Source: Byssovorax sp. | GTDB lineage: Bacteria; Myxococcota_A; Polyangia; Polyangiales; Polyangiaceae | Assembly: GCA_025362495.1 (NCBI GenBank) | Contig: JANYGI010000092.1 | Span: 1-64,000, forward strand | Length of the DNA stretch: 64,000 bases | Direction of reading: 5' to 3' | In this document: piece after piece, positions 44,380 to 52,820 of the stretch | Layout: each line of letters starts with the position of its first letter | Position numbering within the stretch: the first letter of the stretch is position 1 | Translations under genes and position numbers: made by a program | The notes under the pieces: model-generated | Seen by the model: only the letters and a program-made list of their open reading frames with translations | Told to the model about the DNA's origin: nothing | Database searches by the model: none

Positions 44380-45336
44380 ATGTCCCGCCTCCGCGCTGAT
44401 TCCAGCGTTTCCGAAGCCTTGACGCGTCGCTCCCTGCTGCTCGCGACCGCGGGTCTCGCGCTCTCTGGCTGTCACCGCACGCGGCCCTCGGAGGCGAGCG
44501 TCCCCGCCGAAGCCGGCCCGCCACCGCCCGGCGGAGCGTGGCGCGTGCTCGATTTCCCGCCGGCGCCGGACTACCCCGAAGGCCAGCGCGCGCAGCTCCT
44601 CGTCCCCGATGCGCCGGCCTCCGCACCGCTCCTCATCGCCCTTCACGGCCGCGGCGAAGCGGGCCGCGGCCTGGAGATCGGCGCCGGCGCCTGGCCGAGC
44701 GAATACGCGCTCGACCGCCTCCACCGCCGCCTCCTCGCGCCCCCGCTCACCGGGGCTGATCTCCAGGACATGTTCAGCCCGGCGCGCCTCGACCGACTCA
44801 ACGCCTCGCTCGCCGAGGCGCCCTACAAAGGCCTCTCGGTGGCGTGCCCGGCGACTCCGGTGCTCGCCGATCGATCGGTGGAGGGCGCCCGGTCGTTCGC
44901 CCGCTTCCTGATCGAGACCCTCCTCCCGCGGATGCGAAAAGAGACGGGATCTACAGCCGATCGCGCCGCGACTGGCATCGACGGCGTCAGCATGGGCGGC
45001 CGCGTCGCGCTCTTCGTGGGCCTGAGTCACCCGGAGATCTTCGGCGTCGTCAGCGCCCTGCAACCGGCCATCAGCGTCGACGAAGCGCCGTTGATCTCCG
45101 AGCTCGCCCGCGCGGCGAACGCCAGGGCCAATGTGGTCCTGCGCCTCGTCTCCAGCGACGCCGATCCGTTCCTGCCCGCCGTGCGCGCGGCCTCCGCCCG
45201 CCTCGCGCAAGACGGCGTGATCCACGAGCTGCTCGTGGTGCCGGGCACGCATGGATACGAGTTCAACCGCGGGCCCGGCGGAGCCGAGATGCTCCTCTGG
45301 CACGAGCGGGTGCAAAGGGGCCTCAAGGCCCCTTGA
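44380..45336 (+). CDS. Tat-type lipoprotein esterase / alpha-beta hydrolase
   Basis: 318 residues. The N-terminus has a twin-arginine-like signal (TRRSLLLATAGLALSGC) that also provides a lipobox, so the protein is expected to be Tat-exported and lipid-anchored. The catalytic domain shows LLIALHGRGEAGRG (oxyanion HG), GIDGVSMGGRVALF (GxSxG nucleophile) and VVPGTHGYEFNRGPG (late His). It resembles the carboxylesterase/phospholipase or putative-esterase families. The last codons lie in a hairpin that probably terminates the convergent transcript (45315-45334). Confidence 0.82.
   Translation: MSRLRADSSVSEALTRRSLLLATAGLALSGCHRTRPSEASVPAEAGPPPPGGAWRVLDFPPAPDYPEGQRAQLLVPDAPASAPLLIALHGRGEAGRGLEIGAGAWPSEYALDRLHRRLLAPPLTGADLQDMFSPARLDRLNASLAEAPYKGLSVACPATPVLADRSVEGARSFARFLIETLLPRMRKETGSTADRAATGIDGVSMGGRVALFVGLSHPEIFGVVSALQPAISVDEAPLISELARAANARANVVLRLVSSDADPFLPAVRAASARLAQDGVIHELLVVPGTHGYEFNRGPGGAEMLLWHERVQRGLKAP
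45315..45334 (-). terminator. Hairpin between convergent genes
   Basis: AAGGGGCC (45315-45322) and GGCCCCTT (45327-45334) are exact complements around a 4-base loop. On the minus strand the stem is followed by a short TTT, making it a credible intrinsic terminator for the lipoprotein gene ending at 45343. It covers the last codons of the plus-strand esterase gene. Confidence 0.6.
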
Positions 45337-45342
45337 GCCTCA

Positions 45343-45891
45343 TCACTGCTTCGCGTGGCAGCTGCGATCCCCGCCGCACTGCTCGCCGCTCGCGCAGCCC
45401 GGGTTGCACGCCGTCACGCAGGCCCCGTGCAAGCAGGTGAACCCGGGGCTGCAGTCCGGCTCGCAGAGTGCCTTGGGGAGCACGATGGCGTCGCTGGCCT
45501 GAGCGGCGTTCTGCGGCCCGACGCTGGCGATCTGCACCGGCGCGCGGAACGGCTGCGGCTGCGGGGCGGCAGGACGAGGGCAGTTGAAGAGCCGCCCGCG
45601 CACCACATAACCCCCGACGCCGGCGACGACGGGGCGCTCGATCACGTCGATGGCCACGTAGTTTCCGCCGGTCATCACCGCGTTGCGCACGGCGTCCCCG
45701 TTGGCGTCGGCGATGTCGCCGACGAGCGTGCTACCCTTGATCGGGCTCACGAACCCGCAGGTGGGCGGCGGCTCGACCGTCGCGAGCTCGACCTGCGCGG
45801 CGGCGCGCGCGTCGACCATCGGCCTCCGGACGGCGGCGCAGGCAGGCAACGTGGCAACGGCAAGGACCGTGAAGAGGAGGGTTCGCATCAT
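45343..45891 (-). CDS. Lipoprotein with Cys-rich C-terminus
   Basis: 182 residues from the ATG at 45891 (a second ATG follows at once), with GGAGGGG upstream. The leader LLFTVLAVATLPACAA gives a lipobox. A beta-rich middle (GGNYVAIDVIERPVVAGVGG) is followed by a C-terminal Cys-rich domain with about nine cysteines (LCEPDCSPGFTCLHGACVTA, CNPGCASGEQCGG). Such modules are common in myxobacterial surface proteins. Function unknown. Confidence 0.72.
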   Translation of the reverse strand: MMRTLLFTVLAVATLPACAAVRRPMVDARAAAQVELATVEPPPTCGFVSPIKGSTLVGDIADANGDAVRNAVMTGGNYVAIDVIERPVVAGVGGYVVRGRLFNCPRPAAPQPQPFRAPVQIASVGPQNAAQASDAIVLPKALCEPDCSPGFTCLHGACVTACNPGCASGEQCGGDRSCHAKQ

Positions 45892-45939
45892 GGCCCCTCC
45901 GGCGTACAGCCGCCGCCCCCGCCGGGCCAAACTTCTGGC

Positions 45940-46827
45940 TCACACGGTCTTCACGCTGGCCTTCCCCAGCAGCGCCAGGAAGTTCTCGGAGAACACGGCC
46001 TCTCGCTTCGCGTGGGTCACCGGCAAACGCTCCACCCAGCGCTTGATCTCGCCGTAATCGTAGCTCCCTCCCGCGTCGTGGAAGCCATAGGGCGCGTCCG
46101 TCCCGTAGAGGCACCGCTCCGGCCCCATCACGGCCACGGCGGCGCGCGCCAGCTCCTCGTCGATATAAGGGCTCGACAGATCGACGTGCAGGTTCGGGTG
46201 CTCGCGGTGATGGGCCCAGAGGTCCTTGTAGAACGGGAAGCCCGCGTGGGCGCTGATCAGCGTGAGTCGCGGAAATTTGCTGCAAATCGCCCGGAAATCA
46301 CCCCGTTTGCCGAAGCCGAGGTGGATGAGCACCGGCAGCCCCAGCTCCTCCGCGCGCGCGAGCAAGGGATTGAGCAGCTCCGTCCGGTAATCGTGCCAGT
46401 GGGGATGGAGCTTGACGCCGATCATCCCGGGCACGCTCCTCCACTGCTCCAGCTCGTCGAGCACGCCGGGGTTGTTGCGCGGATTGAGGAAGATCCACCC
46501 GAGAAAACGCGCCGGATACGCCTCCACCAGCCTGGCGACAGAGGCGTTGTCGGGGCGATCGTAGATCGTGAACACCTTGCCGGAGAGCTTCAGATCGCCC
46601 TCGGGCGTCAGCGTGGCACGGTGGATGAGCCTGGCCGCGGCGCGCCCGGCGCTCGACATCATCAGCCTGCGCAGGGCCGAGAGCAGGCGCTCCGGCGTCG
46701 CGGGGAGCGGATCGTTCATCGTCGGGATCATCACGATCCGGTCGACGCCCGCCGCGTCCATCCGGGCCAGGATCTGGTCGACCTCGAGCATCCTTGGCTC
46801 GAAATGAGCATGGCAATCGATGATCAC
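45940..46827 (-). CDS. Amidohydrolase_2-family metal hydrolase
   Basis: 295 residues from a GTG at 46827 whose last two bases are the first two of the phosphofructokinase-remnant stop (GTGA). The TIM-barrel amidohydrolase-2 pattern is complete: IIDCHAHFEP at the start (metal HxH), KLHPHWHD, VLIHLGFGKRG, LISAHAGFPF and LYGTDAPYG (metal Asp). The family covers decarboxylases and hydrolases of aromatic or lactone substrates. The reading frame is open far upstream, but those residues come from the broken kinase gene and are not part of this protein. Confidence 0.85.
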   Translation of the reverse strand: MIIDCHAHFEPRMLEVDQILARMDAAGVDRIVMIPTMNDPLPATPERLLSALRRLMMSSAGRAAARLIHRATLTPEGDLKLSGKVFTIYDRPDNASVARLVEAYPARFLGWIFLNPRNNPGVLDELEQWRSVPGMIGVKLHPHWHDYRTELLNPLLARAEELGLPVLIHLGFGKRGDFRAICSKFPRLTLISAHAGFPFYKDLWAHHREHPNLHVDLSSPYIDEELARAAVAVMGPERCLYGTDAPYGFHDAGGSYDYGEIKRWVERLPVTHAKREAVFSENFLALLGKASVKTV

Positions 46828-47421
46828 GTCATGACCTCGGGGAAGTCGGGGAAGAAGGAGCGGGGCACGGGCTCGTTCTTCACAAGGTACGCGAACTGCG
46901 CCTGGAAGTCCTCGATCGTGATGCCAAGGACGCTCGCGAACTTCGCCAGCTCGCTCGGATCGTCGAAGTCGTCCTGGCGCAGGCGGAGCATGTAGCGGCG
47001 CGCGATCATGTACCGATCGCTGTCGATGTCGACCATCCGCACCCGCATTCGCCCCGATACCCGGTCCAGGATCGAGTCGAACGGCAAGGCGCGAAACACG
47101 CTGTGGACCATGGCCACGAGGGCCGCGAGCCGGAGCAAGCTCGCGATCGTGGTCTCGAGCAGGCGCTCGTCCGTGGTGGGGTTGGCGCGCGATACCGAGG
47201 TGCGAGCCGCCGCGAAAGTGGATCCGGCTCACCTCGGGTATCGTCAGGTGCCGGACGTGATCGATATCGCCCTTCATGATCCACTTGAAGCCGTCGCAGA
47301 TGCCGACCACCTCGCGCCCCGAGAGCGCCGCGCGGATCGTCGCCGCGCCGATCACGGCGTTGATGCCCGGAGCCGGACCCCCGCCGACCAAAATACCGAC
47401 CTTCTTGGGCTGGTGGAGCAT
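46824..47421 (-). pseudogene. 6-phosphofructokinase remnant with frameshift and internal deletion
   Basis: From the ATG at 47421 the frame encodes the start of a phosphofructokinase (KVGILVGGGPAPGINAVIGA, then GFKWIMKGDI and HFRGGSHLGIAR). A run GCGCGC (47185-47190) appears two bases short: adding two restores ARANPTTDERLLETTIASLL. About 25 codons later the sequence jumps straight to a phosphofructokinase C-terminus (VFRALPFDSILDRVSGRMRV, ARRYMLRLRQDDFDDPSELA, FQAQFAYLVKNEPVP). The catalytic middle (~250-300 residues, including the GGDD-type motif) is missing. Both lesions together make it a pseudogene. It may still be transcribed, because the downstream amidohydrolase start is coupled to its stop. 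Confidence 0.82.
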
Positions 47422-47466
47422 GGTTCGGGCCTAGCATCCACCGGCGACCAGGGCTAACGTCGAGAC

Positions 47467-48399
47467 GTGCGCTTCCCTCGTTTTATTGTGGCTTTTACGC
47501 TCTGTCTCGCGGCCGCTCCGCTCGCCTGCGGGGCTGCGATCCAGCCTCCGCCCGGGGAGGCGGCGCCGCCTCCGAAGGAGCGTAACGCGGCCACGATCGC
47601 CTGGGACATCGTGCATGCGAAGGTGGGAGCTCTGACGTACGTCGAGCGCGTCCGCGGCCGCCCGATCGCCGCGCGGATTCAATCGCTCGATCTCTTCCGA
47701 CCGTACCTCGACGGGACAGGCCTCGATCCCGAGCGAGACCTCGATCGCGCCTTCGTCGCCGCGCCCGCGACCGATCGCGCCGACGAGTCCATCGTCGTCG
47801 CCCAGCATCACCTCTCGTCCGATCAGATCCGTTTGGCGCTCGGCGCGATGATCACCTCGGGCCGCGTCGCGGGCGAGTGGATCCCGGGCGCGCCCGTCCC
47901 CGAAGCGCGGGTGACGGCGCGCGGGCAGACTCGTATTCTCGCGATCATCGAGCCCGACATTCTGGTGCTCTTGCCCGAGGCGCACGCGATCGAAGCGGGG
48001 CGGTTCACCGGCACCGGCGGCTTCCCCGATCCCGAGGGCCCCGGCGCGGTGTTCGCGACCGCGATCGATCCCGCGACCTCGGTGCGCGGCAACCGCGTCC
48101 CGGCGATCCCACCCTCGATCCAGAGCCTCCGCGCCATCGTCACGCTCGGCGACGACGGCGGCGCGGCGATCGCGATCGAGGGCCCGAGCGCGAGCCCCGA
48201 GCAGGCCGTGGCCGACGCGGCGGCGCTCACGCGATCGATCGACGACGCGACCTCGGTGCGCGTCGTCTTCGTCCGCGTGCGCCTCTTCAAGCCGATCCGT
48301 TTCTTCGCGGAGATGGGGAACGTGAAGGCCGACGTCCACCTGACGGCCGGTGAAATCGACACGCTCGTCGGCGCCGCCTCGGCGTTCATCCCGAAGTAG
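47467..48399 (+). CDS. Lipoprotein of unknown function
   Basis: 310 residues from a GTG. The signal peptide ends in a lipobox (AAPLACGAA). The mature domain begins after a Pro-rich spacer (QPPPGEAAPPPKER) and is a mixed alpha/beta domain (AARIQSLDLFRPYLDGTGLD, DRAFVAAPATDR). It recalls the repeated ~140-residue domains seen in Polyangiales lipoproteins, but no family motif was recognised. It is divergent from the phosphofructokinase remnant (45-base gap) and 43 bases before nadE. Confidence 0.65.
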   Translation: MRFPRFIVAFTLCLAAAPLACGAAIQPPPGEAAPPPKERNAATIAWDIVHAKVGALTYVERVRGRPIAARIQSLDLFRPYLDGTGLDPERDLDRAFVAAPATDRADESIVVAQHHLSSDQIRLALGAMITSGRVAGEWIPGAPVPEARVTARGQTRILAIIEPDILVLLPEAHAIEAGRFTGTGGFPDPEGPGAVFATAIDPATSVRGNRVPAIPPSIQSLRAIVTLGDDGGAAIAIEGPSASPEQAVADAAALTRSIDDATSVRVVFVRVRLFKPIRFFAEMGNVKADVHLTAGEIDTLVGAASAFIPK

Positions 48400-48442
48400 C
48401 GCGCCCTTTCCCTGCGCGCTGGATCGAGTACGCTCCGCGGCC

Positions 48443-50362
48443 ATGCGGCTCGTGAAATTCGGCATCGCCAGCGTCAACTCCACCGTCGGGGCCGTGCGCT
48501 CGAACACTGACAAGTGCATCGATCTCGCCCGCTCGTTCGCCGCCGAAGACACGACGCTCGCGGTCTTCCCCGAGCAGGTCATCGGCGGCTACGCGGTCGA
48601 AGATCTCGTCCAGTGGCGCGCCTTCGTCGCCTCGCAGCGGCGCGAGCTCCTCCGCTTCGCCGACGTGACGAAGGACCTCGCGACAGCGTTCGTCATCGGC
48701 GTCACCGTCGGTGTCGGCGGCGATCTCTTCAACTGCGGCGCCCTCGTTCACCGCGGCAAGATCCTCGGCTTTTGCCCGAAGGAGAAGCTGCCGACGTACA
48801 ACATCTTCTACGAGGCGCGCACGTTCTCGCGCGGCACGCCGGGCCTCGCGCTCGACGCGGAGGGCATCTTCCTCGGCGACCGACTCTACACCTTCGACTT
48901 CGGCACCGTGGCGATGGAGGTCTGTGAGGACATCTGGTCTCCCGACGGCCCGATGCGCCGCCGCTGCTACTCGGGCGCCGAGATCGTGTGCAACCTCTCG
49001 GCCTCTCCCTTCCGCGCCGGCGTCACCAGCACCCGCCGCGAGATGATCGCCACCCGCGCCTCGGACAATCAGTGCACGGTCGTGTATGCCAACCTCGTCG
49101 GCGGCAACGACGGCCTGGTCTTCGACGGCGGCGGCTACGTGAACCAGAACGGCCGCCCGATGCTCGACGCGCCGCGCTTTCAGCAGGGCTATCAGACGAC
49201 GGTCGTCGATCTCGATCGCACCACGCGCTGCCGCCGCGAGGCGAGCACCTGGCGCGCCGATCTCGAGGATTTTCGCCACGACGAGCGCCTCGTGCCCGAG
49301 GTGAAGATCGACGCGAAGACGGCCGATCGATCCCACCACGCGTACCCCGCGCCGCCGAGAGGGACCACGTTCTTTCTGCCGACGTCGAGCGCCGAGAGCA
49401 TCTCTCCGCGCGACGCGCTCCTCGACGACTTCTTCGACGCGCTCTCGCTCGCCGTCGCCGATTACTACCGGAAAACCGGCGCTTTCCGCTCGATCGGCGT
49501 GGCCCTGTCCGGCGGCCGCGACTCGCTCCTCACCACCCTCGTGGCCTGGCGCGCGCTCCAGCTCATTCACGCCGGGCTCGACGACGCGGCCCTCGCCGCG
49601 AAGATCAAGGCCACCTTCTACACGTTCTACATGCCGACGCGCTTCTCCAGCGCCGACACGCGCGGCGCCGCGGCGCGCATCGCGGCGGACCTCGGCGCGA
49701 CGTTCACGGTGCTGCCGATCGAGGACGCCTTCCACCGCGAGCTCGAGGCGACGAAGGCCATGCTCGGCGAGCACGGCCCCGCGCCGACGGCGATAACGCA
49801 GCAGAACGTGCAGGCCCGCATCCGTGGTACGCGCATGTGGAACTGGGCGAACACCAGCGGAGCGCTCTTCCTCCAGACTGGCAACATGAGCGAGAAGGCC
49901 GTCGGCTACACCACGGTGGGCGGCGATCTGGAGGGGTGCTACAGCGTGATTGCCAATCTCCCGAAGACGGTGGTGATCGCCCTGATCGACCGGCTGTATC
50001 GCCGCTACGGCTTCGAGGGGATCCGCATGACGATGGGCACCACGGCCGGACCGGAGCTGGCAGAGAACCAGTCGGGCGAGGACGAGCTCATGCCCTTCGA
50101 GGTGCTCGATGCGTGCCTGTACCTGTACGCGAGCGAGAAGCTCGCCACGGACGAGGTCGTGCGTGCTCTCCCGAGCCTGTTTCCGGAGCGCGACCCGAAG
50201 CAACTGGCCACCTGGGCGCAGAAGTTCTCGCGTCTGTTCACGCAGTCGATCTTCAAGTGGGTCCAGGCGCCGCTCGCCATCCACGTCGGCTCGCTGGAGC
50301 TGGATCGCGAGCGTGCTTTGCAGCTCCCCGTCGTGCAGCGGACGGAGTGGAGCGGCGAGTAG
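48443..50362 (+). CDS. nadE: Glutamine-dependent NAD+ synthetase
   Basis: 639 residues from the ATG at 48443. The N-terminal nitrilase-type glutaminase has the triad E44 (VFPEQVIGG), K113 (CPKEKLPTY) and C161 (AMEVCEDIW). The C-terminal synthetase has the ATP-pyrophosphatase P-loop (VALSGGRDSLLT) and the usual EDAFHREL / NVQARIRGTRMW / NMSEKAVGYTTVGGD segments. It makes NAD+ from deamido-NAD+ with ammonia tunnelled from glutamine. Length and domain order are standard for the two-domain enzyme. It stands alone in its transcription unit, with the Rpn-type nuclease gene 59 bases downstream. Confidence 0.95.
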   Translation: MRLVKFGIASVNSTVGAVRSNTDKCIDLARSFAAEDTTLAVFPEQVIGGYAVEDLVQWRAFVASQRRELLRFADVTKDLATAFVIGVTVGVGGDLFNCGALVHRGKILGFCPKEKLPTYNIFYEARTFSRGTPGLALDAEGIFLGDRLYTFDFGTVAMEVCEDIWSPDGPMRRRCYSGAEIVCNLSASPFRAGVTSTRREMIATRASDNQCTVVYANLVGGNDGLVFDGGGYVNQNGRPMLDAPRFQQGYQTTVVDLDRTTRCRREASTWRADLEDFRHDERLVPEVKIDAKTADRSHHAYPAPPRGTTFFLPTSSAESISPRDALLDDFFDALSLAVADYYRKTGAFRSIGVALSGGRDSLLTTLVAWRALQLIHAGLDDAALAAKIKATFYTFYMPTRFSSADTRGAAARIAADLGATFTVLPIEDAFHRELEATKAMLGEHGPAPTAITQQNVQARIRGTRMWNWANTSGALFLQTGNMSEKAVGYTTVGGDLEGCYSVIANLPKTVVIALIDRLYRRYGFEGIRMTMGTTAGPELAENQSGEDELMPFEVLDACLYLYASEKLATDEVVRALPSLFPERDPKQLATWAQKFSRLFTQSIFKWVQAPLAIHVGSLELDRERALQLPVVQRTEWSGE

Positions 50363-50421
50363 ATCGGCGATCGCCCGGCGATCGAGTTGCGTCCCGTCCC
50401 GCGCCCCGCTACCAGGGACAT

Positions 50422-51351
50422 GTGGCCTTCGCGGATCTCACGAACGACTTCGTTTTCCGGCGCATCTTCGCGACGCACCCGGAGATCTTGCGCGGCCTGC
50501 TGAACGATCTGCTCGATCGACAGGGCGAGCAGGCGATCGAGGGCATCGAGTACCTGCCGAGCGAGCAGCTCCCGCTGGTGGCCGGCGCCAAGCTGTCGAT
50601 CCTGGATGTCCGCTGTCGGGACCGCGCCGGGACGACGTTCGTGGTGGAGATGCAGCTCATCCACCATCCCGGCTTCGTCAACCGCGTCGTCTACAACGCT
50701 TGCAAAGCCTACGTCGGGCAGCTCAAGGCCGGCACCTGGTACGACACGCTCACCGACGTCGTGGCGATCTCGATCTGCGATTTCGAGATCTGGCCCGATG
50801 CGACGCAGCAGGCGCGCGGCCTCGAGCCGGTGCCGATGCTGAGCCGGTGGAACATGAGCGAGCGCGTCTCGGGCAACGCCGGCCTCCTGCAGGTGCAGTA
50901 TGCCTTCCTCGAGCTGCCCAAGCTGCCAGAGCGCAAGCCCGATACCGGCGCTTCTCAGTGGGCCTGGCTCTTCGTGCACGCACCCGAGCTGACCGAGGTC
51001 CCGGCAGACTTGCCGCCGCCGCACCGCGAGGCCCTGGCGCTGGCGAACAAGGCCACCTTCACCCTGGAAGAGCTCGACGCCTACGAAAAGGTACGAGACG
51101 AGATCCAGCAGGTGCTCGCGATCGCCGAGGCCAGGTGGGTGGAAGGCAAGGCCGAGGGCAAGGCCGAGGGCAAGGCCGAGGGCGAGCTCGAGGGTCGCCG
51201 CGTCACCCTCCTCCGCCTTCTTGCGCGCGCAGGAATCGCCCTCGCCGACGAGGACCGCGCCCTCATCCAGGCATGCACGAGCGAGGCGACCCTGGACCGC
51301 TGGATCGACAATGTCTTCGGGGCAAAGGCCGCCGCCGACGTGCTCTCTTGA
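50422..51351 (+). CDS. Rpn-family PD-(D/E)XK nuclease/transposase-like protein
   Basis: 309 residues from a GTG with AGGGAC upstream. It begins FADLTNDFVFRRIFATHPEI and shows the PD-(D/E)XK_2 core: LSILDVRCRDRAGTTFVVEM with the active Asp and Glu, followed by Gln. Members (Rpn or putative transposase family) are mobile-element-like recombination-promoting nucleases that are often multicopy. The C-terminal region has a GKAE repeat (three exact 12-bp units plus GELE, 51145-51192), then a helical HTH-like end (LLARAGIALADEDRALIQAC). No flanking inverted repeats are visible. Confidence 0.85.
   Translation: MAFADLTNDFVFRRIFATHPEILRGLLNDLLDRQGEQAIEGIEYLPSEQLPLVAGAKLSILDVRCRDRAGTTFVVEMQLIHHPGFVNRVVYNACKAYVGQLKAGTWYDTLTDVVAISICDFEIWPDATQQARGLEPVPMLSRWNMSERVSGNAGLLQVQYAFLELPKLPERKPDTGASQWAWLFVHAPELTEVPADLPPPHREALALANKATFTLEELDAYEKVRDEIQQVLAIAEARWVEGKAEGKAEGKAEGELEGRRVTLLRLLARAGIALADEDRALIQACTSEATLDRWIDNVFGAKAAADVLS
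51145..51192 (+). repeat. In-frame 12-bp tandem repeat coding for GKAE
   Basis: GGCAAGGCCGAG occurs three times exactly (51145-51180), then once as GGCGAGCTCGAG. It is inside the Rpn-type nuclease gene and encodes a charged helical linker; slippage would change its length without a frameshift. Confidence 0.85.
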
Positions 51352-51366
51352 GCGCGTGAATCCGGA

Positions 51367-52803
51367 TCAGCAGCCCGCGACCGCGGCTCCGATATCCTCG
51401 ATGGCCATGTCGACACGCTCTTTGTGGGTGCGGAAGCTGAGGATACACATCCTGATCAGATAACGCCCCTTGACCACCGCGCCGGTCAGAAACACCCGCT
51501 GCCGCAGGTTCACCGCGGCGATCACCCTCCGCGTCAGGGCGTCGATCTCTGCCTCGCCGAGCCCCGGCCTTCGCACGCGAAACGCCAGCAACGACAGCTC
51601 GGGCTCGGCCGCGATCTCCACGTCCGGGATCGCCCGCAGCGCCTCGACAGCGTACCTGGCGAGGTCGAGCTTCTCGTCCAGCTCGGCGCGGAACACCTTC
51701 GCTCCGTGCATCTTCAGCGGGAGCCAGACGCGGAGTCCGCGGGAATCGCGCGAGAGCTCGGGGCCAATCTCGCAGAAGTCGACGAGATCGTCCTCCGTCT
51801 GCATCGGCGGCATGTACGCGCCGGCCACGGCGTGCGCGCGCCGGAGCGACTCCCGATCACGGACGAGGAGGCACCCTGTTCCATACGGCAAGAACAGGCT
51901 CTTGTGAGGATCGAGGGTGATCGAGTCGGCCCGCTCGATCCCTTTCAGCAGGGCGCGCCCGCGCTCGGTGAGCAGGAAGAAACCACCGTACGCCGCGTCG
52001 ACGTGGAACCACAGGTGCTCTCGCTCGGCGAGCCGCGCGAGTGTCGCGAGATCGTCGACGGCGCCGGTGTTGGTCGTGCCCGCGGCCGCGGCGAGGAAGA
52101 AGGGAGCCTTCCCGGCAGCGCGATCCTCGGCGATGGCGGCCTCGAGCGCCGCGGGGATCATCCGGAAATGGTCGTCCGTGGCAATCTCCCGGACGTTCCC
52201 CTCGGGGAAGCCGGCGATCAAGGCCGCTTTGCGCACCGAATGGTGCGCCTCGGTCGACGTGTAGATCATCCCGCGCAGGAAATCCGGGGGCAAGCGCTCG
52301 CGTCGGGCCGTGACCAGCGCCGTGAGGTTGGCCATCGATCCTCCGGTCGTGAGCAGCCCTCCCGTCGTTTCGGGCATTCCCGCCATCGTCGCGAACCAGG
52401 TGATCACGTTCGATTCGAGCTGCACCAGGCCAGGCGCGGCCGCGAAGAGGCCGACGTAACGATTGATGGACAGCGTGACGAGATCGGCCACGGCAGCGTG
52501 GAAGAGGCCGCCGCCGGGGATGTAGGCCAGGTATCCCGGAGAGGCCGTGTTCAGCGTCGCCGGGAAGACGCGGCTGAAGAGCATGGTGAGCAGCTTGTCG
52601 AAGGGGGCGCCATCTTCCGGCAGCGGCTCGCGCAGCCAGCGGGCGAGCTTCTTTCCCCCGGTCATCGTGTGCATTCGCTGCTCGGGCAGCGCGCCGACGA
52701 AGGGGACGACGCGGTCCATCACCTGAGCGACCATGTCGCGCATGACGGAGCCGGTGAGCTCGAGGGGATGCGGGGAGGGCGGTGACGGAGGGCGACGCTT
52801 CAA
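51367..52803 (-). CDS. PLP-dependent decarboxylase (aromatic-L-amino-acid decarboxylase family)
   Basis: 478 residues. Family hallmarks are SPGYLAYIPGGGLFHAAVAD, GLLTTGGSMANLTALVTAR, an Ala-rich AAAAGTTNTGAVDD loop, HVDAAYGGFFLL (Asp binding PLP), and SITLDPHKSLFLPYGTG with the Schiff-base Lys near residue 300. It decarboxylates an amino acid such as an aromatic one, glutamate or diaminobutyrate; the specificity cannot be read. It starts 17 bases after the BON-SRPBCC gene and ends close to the Rpn gene on the other strand. Confidence 0.9.
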   Translation of the reverse strand: MKRRPPSPPSPHPLELTGSVMRDMVAQVMDRVVPFVGALPEQRMHTMTGGKKLARWLREPLPEDGAPFDKLLTMLFSRVFPATLNTASPGYLAYIPGGGLFHAAVADLVTLSINRYVGLFAAAPGLVQLESNVITWFATMAGMPETTGGLLTTGGSMANLTALVTARRERLPPDFLRGMIYTSTEAHHSVRKAALIAGFPEGNVREIATDDHFRMIPAALEAAIAEDRAAGKAPFFLAAAAGTTNTGAVDDLATLARLAEREHLWFHVDAAYGGFFLLTERGRALLKGIERADSITLDPHKSLFLPYGTGCLLVRDRESLRRAHAVAGAYMPPMQTEDDLVDFCEIGPELSRDSRGLRVWLPLKMHGAKVFRAELDEKLDLARYAVEALRAIPDVEIAAEPELSLLAFRVRRPGLGEAEIDALTRRVIAAVNLRQRVFLTGAVVKGRYLIRMCILSFRTHKERVDMAIEDIGAAVAGC

Positions 52804-52820
52804 GGCCGCCGCAGCTTACC

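Noticed and set aside
45940-47421. A 493-codon open frame joining phosphofructokinase start and amidohydrolase
   Set aside because: The middle ~115 residues are non-protein-like (Arg/Pro/His-rich) and arise from the frameshifted kinase remnant; the amidohydrolase has its own GTG at 46827.
48398-48420. Hairpin AGCGCG/CGCGCT after the lipoprotein gene ending at 48399
   Set aside because: Six-base GC arms with an 11-base loop and no U-tract are expected often by chance here.
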